Of a stretch of 14,973 bases of DNA, positions 7,213-13,297 are shown piece after piece. Below the pieces are notes generated by a model. The model had not been told where the DNA came from. It saw nothing but the letters and a program-made list of their open reading frames with translations, and did not search any database. The DNA comes from Polyangiaceae bacterium. GTDB lineage: Bacteria > Myxococcota > Polyangia > Polyangiales > Polyangiaceae. Location: the NCBI GenBank assembly GCA_025936205.1, contig JAICTU010000207.1:1-14973 (forward strand), written 5' to 3'. A program made the translations under genes and the position numbers. How positions within the stretch are numbered: the first letter of the stretch is position 1; every line of letters begins with the position of its first letter.

Positions 7213-7890
7213 CTACTCGAGCGACACCGGGGAAGCCCGCTCGGCTGAGCCCGCGCTGGTTTTCGGCAGCAGCCCCTCTTGCTCGGCCCAGTGCCGCAGC
7301 CGCTGCTTGATGACCTGAAAGCGCTGGCGCAAGCGCGCCGCCTCGCGCTCCAGCAAGAGCTCGGGGTGTGGCGTGTCCCCGCAGCCCGCCTCGCCGCCGG
7401 CTTCGGCCAGCAGCACGCGCGCGATCTCGCGCCACGAGAGCGCCCGATCGACACGCAACAGCAGCAGCAGCTCATCTTGCTCGTGCAGCCGCTGCCGCAA
7501 AGCTCGCAACCGCTCGCGCACCTGCGTCTGCCGGTAGGGGGAGGTGCTCGTGCGCCGGAGGGCAGGCACTTCCTCCAGTTGTCCCGCGAAGGGCAGATTT
7601 CGATCGGGGCGGCGCTGCGGTTCGCTGCGGAAGCGCAGCTCCGCATGCCGCGCCAGCACGTAGGCCCAGGTCCGGGACGAGCAACGGAACTCGAACCCCG
7701 GCAGGGCCCGCCACAGATCTTCGCAGAACATTGCGAAGACCTCGTTGCCGTTCGCTTCACTGCGCAGCCGGGCGCACAGCAGACTCGAGATTTCCGGGCC
7801 GTACGCTTGCAGGATCACGGTCGCCGCTGCGTGATAGTCGCCGGCGGTGCAACACTGACGGATCTGCTGCTCGACCTCTTCCCGTCCCAT
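7213..7890 (-). CDS. ECF-like RNA polymerase sigma factor (sigma-70 family), kinase-linked
   Basis: A 225-residue sigma factor of the type often paired with protein kinases in myxobacteria. Residues about 15-90 correspond to region 2 (NEVFAMFCEDLWRALPGF, SSRTWAYVLARHAELRFR), which contacts core polymerase and the -10. Residues about 122-205 correspond to region 4 (RERLRALRQRLHEQDELLLL, LSWREIARVLL, LRQRFQVIKQRLRHW), which reads the -35. Between the LSWREIARVLL helix and the recognition helix there is an insertion of about 20 residues (162-184, with C170), so the usual compact helix-turn-helix is split. ATG at 7890 has AAGGGTGG (7898-7905) 7 nt upstream, a good Shine-Dalgarno that decides the start. 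First gene of the operon with the kinase; no anti-sigma gene is present. It probably recruits polymerase to target promoters under control of the kinase (inference). Confidence 0.85.
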   Translation of the reverse strand: MGREEVEQQIRQCCTAGDYHAAATVILQAYGPEISSLLCARLRSEANGNEVFAMFCEDLWRALPGFEFRCSSRTWAYVLARHAELRFRSEPQRRPDRNLPFAGQLEEVPALRRTSTSPYRQTQVRERLRALRQRLHEQDELLLLLRVDRALSWREIARVLLAEAGGEAGCGDTPHPELLLEREAARLRQRFQVIKQRLRHWAEQEGLLPKTSAGSAERASPVSLE

Positions 7891-8142
7891 GTCGGGTCCA
7901 CCCTTCTCGAGAGCCCCTGAGCCTTCCCAGTTCGGACCAGGCTCAACAACAAACGACCAGGCACCCCCAGGTGTGTATGAAGTCTGGGAGCGAACGACGC
8001 AACGTCGCCCTCAGACACGCCGCCGGGCGGCTGACCGTAACTCGATCACAAAACGCGGAAGCGCAGCGACAACGCTGGGCTCTCCACGTCGGGGGGCCTG
8101 CCCTTGTTTCATTGTGAACGTGCAGCCCGAGGCTGCGGCGCT
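7891..8142. other. Intergenic region between yggX and the sigma/kinase operon
   Basis: A 252-bp stretch without a credible gene; the short open frames in it have no family resemblance or good ribosome-binding site. It should contain the promoter of the sigma-factor operon (reading left) and the end of yggX. A weak minus-strand candidate is TTGCGT followed 17 bp later by CATACA, but no convincing autoregulatory ECF promoter was recognised. Small inverted repeats occur at 7995-8007 (CGACG-caa-CGTCG), 8019-8031 (GCCGCC-g-GGCGGC) and 8122-8136. Confidence 0.5.
8122..8136 (-). terminator. Short GC hairpin after yggX, possible U-less terminator
   Basis: GCAGCC (8122-8127) and GGCTGC (8131-8136) form a perfect 6-bp stem with a 3-nt loop, starting 6 bp after the yggX stop on the minus strand. 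There is no T-run after it, so it is not a canonical intrinsic terminator. It may instead slow polymerase or protect the 3' end. Confidence 0.3.
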
Positions 8143-8412
8143 TCACCCTTCCGGCTTGTAGTCGGGCGGCGCTGCGCTGCCTGCGCCAAAGAAATAGTTC
8201 TCCAGCTCCGTCATCCAGATGCGCTGCCCCGCCTCGCTGACGAGATCCAGACGATACTCGTTGATCAGCATCTTGGAGTGCTCCAGCCACTTGCGCCAGG
8301 CCTCTTTCGAGACCGAGTCGAAGACGCGCTGGCCCAGCGGGCCCTTGAACGGAGGCTTCTCCAGGCCCTCTGCCTGGGTGCCCAATTTCACACAGTTTAC
8401 CATTCTCGACAT
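8143..8412 (-). CDS. yggX: Probable Fe(2+)-trafficking / oxidative damage protection protein YggX
   Basis: An 89-residue cytoplasmic protein of the YggX family (E. coli member about 91 residues), which is linked to Fe(II) handling and protection of Fe-S clusters against oxidants. Seen: MSRMVNCVKLG with conserved C7, the EAEG-like QAEGLEKPPF, GPLGQRVFDSVSKEAW, WLEHSKMLINEYRLDL and the DYKPEG tail, all aligning with the family without gaps of note. ATG at 8412 follows a purine-rich AAAGAGATGAGA stretch. It lies 80 bp downstream of the response-regulator stop on the same strand, so it could be the third gene of that operon or have its own promoter in the gap (a TAGATT hexamer is present there, without a good -35). 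MutY, its common neighbour in enterobacteria, is absent. Confidence 0.93.
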   Translation of the reverse strand: MSRMVNCVKLGTQAEGLEKPPFKGPLGQRVFDSVSKEAWRKWLEHSKMLINEYRLDLVSEAGQRIWMTELENYFFGAGSAAPPDYKPEG

Positions 8413-8492
8413 GTGAGTCTCATCTCTTTGAATCTACAGCTGTTCAAGCGACGGAAACTCGAACGCTTCGTGTCGCATTGCAACCGAATCCG

Positions 8493-9263
8493 TCACTGCG
8501 CCAGCCGATAGCCCACGCCACGTACCGTCAGCAAGTGCTCGGGTGCCGCAGGATCGCGCTCGAGCTTCGTTCTCAGTTGCATCATGAAGTTGTCGATGGT
8601 GCGCAGGGTGCCGTGGTGCCGTGGTCCCCAGACCAGCGACTGGATCTCCTCGCGCGCCAGGACACGCCCGTCGGCTTGCACCAGGCACCAGAGGATGTCG
8701 AATTCGGTGGCGGTGAGCGAGATCTCCTCCCCTGCCCGCTTGACCTGACGCGCGCGCGAATCGATCGATAGCTCGCCGAGCTCGATCGCTCCGGAGGCCC
8801 AGGCAGCGGGCTTCTGCCGCGGGGGCACCTCGCCGGAGCGAGCGGCTCGTTCCGGGGCGGGCCGGCGCAGCACCGCCTTGATGCGCGCCAGCAGCTCGGC
8901 CAACCCGAACGGCTTGGTCACGTAGTCTTCTGCACCGAACTCGAGCCCCATCACGATATCCAGCTCCGCGTCTCGCGCGGAGAGCACGATGGTGGGGATG
9001 CGAACACCTTCCGAACGCAGCTGGCGCAGCACCTCGAAACCATTCAGGCGCGGCAGCATCACGTCGAGGATGATCAGATCGGCCTCGTCGCGGCGCGCCA
9101 GCGACAGGCCCGACTCTCCGTCTTCGGCCACCTGCACGCTATACCCCTCGGCCTCGAGGTTCATGCGCAGCCCGAGCACGATGCTCGGATCATCCTCGAT
9201 CACCAGAATGCGCTTGCCCGCTGCGCTGCCGGCCGTGCTCGGAATGGAAACTTCCTGGGTCAT
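8493..9263 (-). CDS. OmpR/PhoB-family response regulator
   Basis: A 256-residue two-component transcription factor. The receiver domain (about 17-130) has the acidic pocket E23-D24, phospho-acceptor D67 in IILDVMLPRLNGFEVL, S95 and K117 in YVTKPFG. A 30-residue Arg/Pro/Ala linker (about 131-160) leads to a winged-helix DNA-binding domain (about 160-256) with SLTATEFDILWCLV, GRVLAREEIQSLVWG, TIDNFMMQLRTKLE and the closing VRGVGYRLA. All phosphorelay residues are present, so it should be a normal phosphorylation-dependent regulator. Its first 16 residues before the receiver are longer than usual. The histidine kinase gene ends 27 bp upstream on the same strand, so the two form a cognate pair. 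Target genes are unknown; yggX directly downstream is a candidate. Confidence 0.95.
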   Translation of the reverse strand: MTQEVSIPSTAGSAAGKRILVIEDDPSIVLGLRMNLEAEGYSVQVAEDGESGLSLARRDEADLIILDVMLPRLNGFEVLRQLRSEGVRIPTIVLSARDAELDIVMGLEFGAEDYVTKPFGLAELLARIKAVLRRPAPERAARSGEVPPRQKPAAWASGAIELGELSIDSRARQVKRAGEEISLTATEFDILWCLVQADGRVLAREEIQSLVWGPRHHGTLRTIDNFMMQLRTKLERDPAAPEHLLTVRGVGYRLAQ

Positions 9264-9290
9264 GCTGTCTCGGGTGCCGCTGCCTTTGCA

Positions 9291-10241
9291 TCAAGCTCGG
9301 CTGGTGCGGGCCAGCGTGACGGGAACCTGCTCGGCGCGCAACACGGGCAGTACGATGGTGAAGACGCTGCCCTTGCCCAGCGTGCTTTCGACCTCGATGC
9401 GGCCGCCATGCGCCTTGACGACGTGTTTCGCGATGGCGAGGCCCAGGCCGGAGCCCTGCATGTCGCGCGAAAGCCGATCGTCGATCCGGTAAAACTTCTG
9501 AAAAATGCGCTTGTGCTCGCGGCGCGGAATACCGATGCCGTTGTCTTGCACGGCGATCCGCACCAGGCCGCCTCCGGCGCTCACGCGCAGCGCGATCTGG
9601 GCAGGGTGGCCGCCATACTTGCTGGCGTTGGTCAGCAGGTTCAGGAGCGCGTCGCTGATCGATGCGCTTTCGGCCCAGAGCGTGGGCAGCGCCTCCGGCA
9701 CGCTGACGCTGAGCCGAGCGTTCTGCCGCTTGCTGAAGCCTTCAAATGCCGCGATCGCCCGCTGCACGATCGAGCCCACTTCCGTCGGCTCCATGTGGAA
9801 CGGCCTGCGCCCGCTCTCCATGCGGCCCCAGTCCAGCAGGCGATCGATCAGGTCCTGCAACCTCGCCCCTTCGCGATTCAGGCCCGCGATGCAGGTGTCG
9901 ACCGCCGCCTCGTCCGTGCGGCGCAGCGCCAGCGTCTCCGAGAACAGCCGAATCGACGTCAGGGGCGTGCGCAACTCGTGCGAAACCTTGGACACGAAGT
10001 CGCTCTGCAGCTGCGAGAGGTTCGCCTCGCGGCGCACGAACACCCAGACCAAGATCACGCCGGTCACGGCGGCTCCGCTCAGGGCCAGCACCAGGATGCC
10101 CATGAGCACGTTCAGCTCTGCTTCACCGCGGAACAGCAGGATGACGCCCACCGCGAGCATGAGGCCGGTCGGCACGATCACCAGGCTCACCAGCAGCAGG
10201 ACGATGCGCCGGTACCCAAACGTGGTGATGTCATGCGCCAT
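9291..10241 (-). CDS. Membrane histidine kinase with minimal extracytoplasmic loop
   Basis: A 316-residue sensor kinase. Two hydrophobic segments (about 12-37 and 45-69) are separated by only about 7 polar residues (RGEAELN), and the dimerisation helix starts right after them, so there is no periplasmic sensor domain and no HAMP. HisKA has KVSHELRTPLTSIRLF with phospho-acceptor H88. The ATPase domain has N205 in LLNLLTNASKYGG, DNGIGIP (233-239), IFQKFYRIDDR and GSGLGLAIAKHVV (263-275). All catalytic boxes are intact. It would phosphorylate the response regulator encoded 27 bp downstream. The signal is unknown; the architecture suggests sensing within or at the membrane, or through a partner protein. 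ATG at 10241 has only a weak ribosome-binding site (CCGGAAA). Confidence 0.94.
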   Translation of the reverse strand: MAHDITTFGYRRIVLLLVSLVIVPTGLMLAVGVILLFRGEAELNVLMGILVLALSGAAVTGVILVWVFVRREANLSQLQSDFVSKVSHELRTPLTSIRLFSETLALRRTDEAAVDTCIAGLNREGARLQDLIDRLLDWGRMESGRRPFHMEPTEVGSIVQRAIAAFEGFSKRQNARLSVSVPEALPTLWAESASISDALLNLLTNASKYGGHPAQIALRVSAGGGLVRIAVQDNGIGIPRREHKRIFQKFYRIDDRLSRDMQGSGLGLAIAKHVVKAHGGRIEVESTLGKGSVFTIVLPVLRAEQVPVTLARTSRA

Positions 10242-10285
10242 GGGGGTTTCCGGATGAGAGATGTCCCGCAGTAGAGTCTAGCGAC

Positions 10286-10306
10286 GCCTATATTTATTCC
10301 ATAGGC
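10286..10306. promoter_or_regulatory. AT-rich inverted repeat upstream of the histidine kinase
   Basis: GCCTAT (10286-10291) and ATAGGC (10301-10306) are exact reverse complements around a 9-bp AT-rich core, in the 84-bp gap between the debranching-enzyme stop and the kinase start. It is the most AT-rich patch in this part of the window and lies about 45-65 bp before the kinase ATG, a suitable place for an operator or promoter of the two-component operon. The 10-mer GCCTATATTT found here also occurs upstream of sucA. Confidence 0.4.
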
Positions 10307-10325
10307 ACTGGCTGCGGCAGATGCG

Positions 10326-12332
10326 TCACGGCTCGAGCACTTGGCGCAGGGAGCGCAAGAGCTCTGCCACACTCCAGGCCTGGGCTGGACAACCGCCCAG
10401 GTGATGAGGCGGATCGCCGCTAGCGACCTGGGCAATTTGGCCCAATACCGGGCTCCCGTCCAGCAGACGATCGATCGTGCGCCGGAGCTCGAGCTGCAGC
10501 TCGAAGTCGTTCGGTTCCAGCGCGAGCGCGGCGCGCGCGAAGAATCCCAGCAGGAATACCCAGCAGGTGCCCTGATGGTAAGCCGCACGGCGCTCGTGCA
10601 TCGGGCCGCGAAAGTCCCCGCGATAGTCGGGATGCCGGGGCTCCAGCGTGCGTACGCCCCGCGGCGTCAGCAGCCGCTCACGCACCCGCTCGATGATCGC
10701 CACCGCCTGCCAGCGCGAGAAGAGCTCGGGGTCCAGCGCCAGCGCGATCAGGGCGTTGGGACGGATGCTCGGGTCGCGAAAAGCGCCCGGCCCCGCTTCG
10801 TCGGCGCCGATGCAATCGAAGGGGTAGCGCGTTTCGGTACACCAGAAGCGCCGGGCAAAGCTCTGCCGCAGCTGGGCCGCGGCCGCCTCGGCGCGCGCCC
10901 GCAACGCCGGCTCGCCATAGTGACCGCTGAGCAGAGCGAGCGTCTGGCAGGCGCGTCCCCACAGGCCCTGTAGCTCCACGGCCACACCGCCGCGGGGCGT
11001 GACGGCGACGCCGTCGGCTTTTGAATCCATCCAGGTGAGCGGAGCCGAGGCGTTGCTGGAGCTGGCGAGCAAGCCGTCAGCGGTCAGCCAGATGATGCTG
11101 CCCGCAGCCCCGGAGGTTCCGGCGCAGCAGCGCTCGAAGATCACCCGCAGCGCTGGATACAGCTCGCTGCGCACGAACTCGTCCTCCGGCCCCGTCTGCG
11201 CGAGCAACTGCTGCGTCGCATCGAACAGCCACAAGCTGCCATCCGCCGTCACTTGCGGCGAGATCGTTCCCAGCTCCGTGAAACCCTGCGTGAGCAGCCC
11301 ATCGACGCGCGCTTGCAAGAGAGTGCGCAGCACGCGCTTGGCGCCCTCGACACGCCCCCCGAGCAGATACAGACCGGGCAATGAGATCAGCGCGTCCCGC
11401 GTGCCGATATCGAGCCAGGGATAGCCGGCGATCACGCCCGGCCGCGGCGCGAGATCAGCACGAAACTGCTCGGCTGCGATCGCGAGCCGGCGCTCGGTCA
11501 GCGAGCGTCCCTCCCCCGGATCGAGCGCCTCCAGCTGCTGGCAAACATCCGCCATGCAGTCGCGCGCCGTCCGCCTCGGCAGCTTCCCCAGCCCAAATAC
11601 CAGGTACTGGGTCTGCCCGGGCTCCAGATCGATCTCGAACGTGCCCGGCGTCCACAGATCCTCCTGGTGCGTCACACCGCGGTTGCGATCCACTGGATAT
11701 TCGAAGCGCCGCCACCAATCGGGCGAGCCCATGAACACGCCCGAGTGCCCGAACACCACCGGCGGCAGCTCGGGCACCGGCTGGATCTCCACCTCGCCGT
11801 GGCGCATGCTCACGGTCTGAATCATACCGCCGTGCTCATGCAGCACTTCGTGCATGGCGCGCATCGCGAACAGCGGCTTCACCGACAGGCGGGCCCGCCG
11901 CTGGCCGTGCCAGGTGTAAGAGATGATGGTGGCGTTCTCGCCGCGCGCGAGGCAGAGCCGGCTCTCGAGCAGCGAACGCCCGAGGCGAAAATGCCAGCGC
12001 GGGATCGGGTCCTGCGCAAAGCTCTCCAGCAGACGATAGCCGGGCGTGGCGGCGACGCCGGGAAACTGGTGCGTAGCGAGCCGGTAGATGCGACGCCCCA
12101 CCGAGGCCACCGTGTCGAGCTGACTGACGATCACGTAGCGCTTCAGCGGCGGCTCGAGACACGCCACGAGCAGCCCGTGGTAGCGGCGCGTGTGCATGAG
12201 CGCGAGCGTGCTCATGGCGTACGCACCTGCCCCGTTGGTGTGCAGCCACTCCCGCTCTGCGGGCTCCAGCTCGCCGTTGGTTTCGACGCGCGCCCAGGCG
12301 GATTCCGGCCGACTCGAGCCTGGATCGCTCAC
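10326..12332 (-). CDS. Glycogen debranching enzyme, archaeal/bacterial short type (amylo-alpha-1,6-glucosidase)
   Basis: A 668-residue cytoplasmic enzyme expected to hydrolyse alpha-1,6 branch points of glycogen. The N-terminal GDE_N domain shows EWLHTNGAGAYAMSTLAL (28-45) and the RRYHGLLVACLEPPLKRYV segment (49-67). The C-terminal (alpha/alpha)6 glucosidase domain (GH133-like) shows AGYPWLDIGTRDALISLPGL (302-321), ADGSLWLFDA (363-372), LTWMDSKADGVAVTPR (432-447), VELQGLW (452-458) and a late AYHQGTCWVFLLGFF. The common WGRD motif here reads GTRD, although the Asp is kept. There is no GH13 or glucanotransferase domain. The start is GTG at 12332, which overlaps the aroE stop by 4 bp and follows a G-rich run; a longer open frame reaching 12761 only shadows aroE and has no domain resemblance. 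Last gene of the xseA-aroE-gde unit. Confidence 0.88.
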   Translation of the reverse strand: MSDPGSSRPESAWARVETNGELEPAEREWLHTNGAGAYAMSTLALMHTRRYHGLLVACLEPPLKRYVIVSQLDTVASVGRRIYRLATHQFPGVAATPGYRLLESFAQDPIPRWHFRLGRSLLESRLCLARGENATIISYTWHGQRRARLSVKPLFAMRAMHEVLHEHGGMIQTVSMRHGEVEIQPVPELPPVVFGHSGVFMGSPDWWRRFEYPVDRNRGVTHQEDLWTPGTFEIDLEPGQTQYLVFGLGKLPRRTARDCMADVCQQLEALDPGEGRSLTERRLAIAAEQFRADLAPRPGVIAGYPWLDIGTRDALISLPGLYLLGGRVEGAKRVLRTLLQARVDGLLTQGFTELGTISPQVTADGSLWLFDATQQLLAQTGPEDEFVRSELYPALRVIFERCCAGTSGAAGSIIWLTADGLLASSSNASAPLTWMDSKADGVAVTPRGGVAVELQGLWGRACQTLALLSGHYGEPALRARAEAAAAQLRQSFARRFWCTETRYPFDCIGADEAGPGAFRDPSIRPNALIALALDPELFSRWQAVAIIERVRERLLTPRGVRTLEPRHPDYRGDFRGPMHERRAAYHQGTCWVFLLGFFARAALALEPNDFELQLELRRTIDRLLDGSPVLGQIAQVASGDPPHHLGGCPAQAWSVAELLRSLRQVLEP

Positions 12333-13297
12333 GCCCCCCCGGAGGGTGCGGGGTCCCCCCCGCGGAAGGGACGCGGGGTATCCCCGCCCGAGTGCCTGGC
12401 GGCCAGCGCCTGTTCTGCTGCCCGCGTCAGTGCGCCGAGGTCGAGATCGCGGTACCCCGGCGCGCTCTCCAGCCAGATGCGGAGCGCTGCCGCCGCCTGG
12501 CGCACCAGCATGCCGAGCCCACCCGCGCAGCGCACCCCCGCGCTGCGGACCGCCTCCAGGAACGGCGTCGACGGTGGATTGTAGACCACGTCGATCGCGA
12601 TCGCGCCCGGCGCGAGCTGACGCCATGGGATCCAGTCGCTCACTGCCTCGCCAGGGCCGGCGCCGCGCATGCCAGCGCTGGTGGCCTGGAGGATCACGTC
12701 GACCCGCGCGATCCGCGACGCGATGCCCTCCGGGTTGCGATCTTGTGCGCTCTCCGGCCATGGGCAGAGCTGGGCACCGAGCGCAGCCAGCGCCGGCGCC
12801 CGATTCCAGCGCGCCTGCGGCTCCGCGGACGTCCAGCCACGATTGCTGAGCAGCACCTCGCTGATGCCCAGGCTTTGACAGGCCACGACCGCGGCCTGCG
12901 CGGCGCCCCCTGCGCCGATCACCGCTGCGCGACGCGGCGCTGGATGCAGCTCCGCGATCTCTTCCGCGAGGGCGCGCGCATCGGTGTTCGAGCCCACCAG
13001 GCGCCCGCGCGCATCGAGCGCGAGCACGTTGGCGACACCGGTGCGTTGCGCGGATTCATCGGGTTGATCGCACAGCTCGAACGCCAGGCGCTTCCACGGC
13101 ACCGTGACGTTCATACCGGCGACTTCGCCGCGCTGCAGGCGCTCCACCTGCGCGCGCACCTGCGCTTCGCTGGGACAGTCGACGAGCTCGTAACGGTGCG
13201 GCAGACCCAGCTCACGATAAGCGGCGCCATGAATGGCCGGCGACACCGAATGGCCGACAGGGTGCCCGAGCAATAAAAAGAGCTTCGACTCGATCAT
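12329..13297 (-). CDS. aroE: Shikimate 5-dehydrogenase
   Basis: A 322-residue enzyme that reduces 3-dehydroshikimate to shikimate with NADPH (aromatic amino-acid pathway, cytoplasm). Seen: the shikimate-binding GHPVGHSVSPAIH with S17 and S19, GMNVTVPWK with catalytic K69, GSNTDARAL with D106, the nucleotide loop VIGAGGAAQA (127-136), NADP-side LSNRGWTS, DVVYNPPSTPFL and the closing GLGMLVRQAAAALRIW. It is longer than the usual 270-290 residues: about 30 extra C-terminal residues are Gly/Pro/Arg-rich and contain two G7 runs in the DNA. The start ATG overlaps the xseA stop by 4 bp (13294-13297) and the stop overlaps the start of the debranching gene by 4 bp, so translation is probably coupled along the unit. 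Confidence 0.94.
   Translation of the reverse strand: MIESKLFLLLGHPVGHSVSPAIHGAAYRELGLPHRYELVDCPSEAQVRAQVERLQRGEVAGMNVTVPWKRLAFELCDQPDESAQRTGVANVLALDARGRLVGSNTDARALAEEIAELHPAPRRAAVIGAGGAAQAAVVACQSLGISEVLLSNRGWTSAEPQARWNRAPALAALGAQLCPWPESAQDRNPEGIASRIARVDVILQATSAGMRGAGPGEAVSDWIPWRQLAPGAIAIDVVYNPPSTPFLEAVRSAGVRCAGGLGMLVRQAAAALRIWLESAPGYRDLDLGALTRAAEQALAARHSGGDTPRPFRGGDPAPSGGA
12334..12361 (-). repeat. Two G7 homopolymer runs at the end of aroE
   Basis: On the minus strand, seven-G runs lie at 12361-12355 and 12340-12334, both inside the last codons of aroE. The second ends one base before the GTG start of the debranching gene and may act as its Shine-Dalgarno-like element. Slippage in either run would change where aroE terminates relative to that start. 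Confidence 0.6.

Noticed and set aside
8440..8470. Inverted GTTC...GAAC and AAGCG...CGCTT elements before yggX
   Set aside because: Stems of only 4-5 bp with long loops, expected by chance.
12333..12761. Upstream extension of the debranching-enzyme frame to an 811-residue protein
   Set aside because: The extra 143 residues are Arg/Gly/Pro-rich, lie wholly over aroE in another frame and have no domain resemblance. GTG at 12332 overlaps the aroE stop and begins just before the GDE_N motif.
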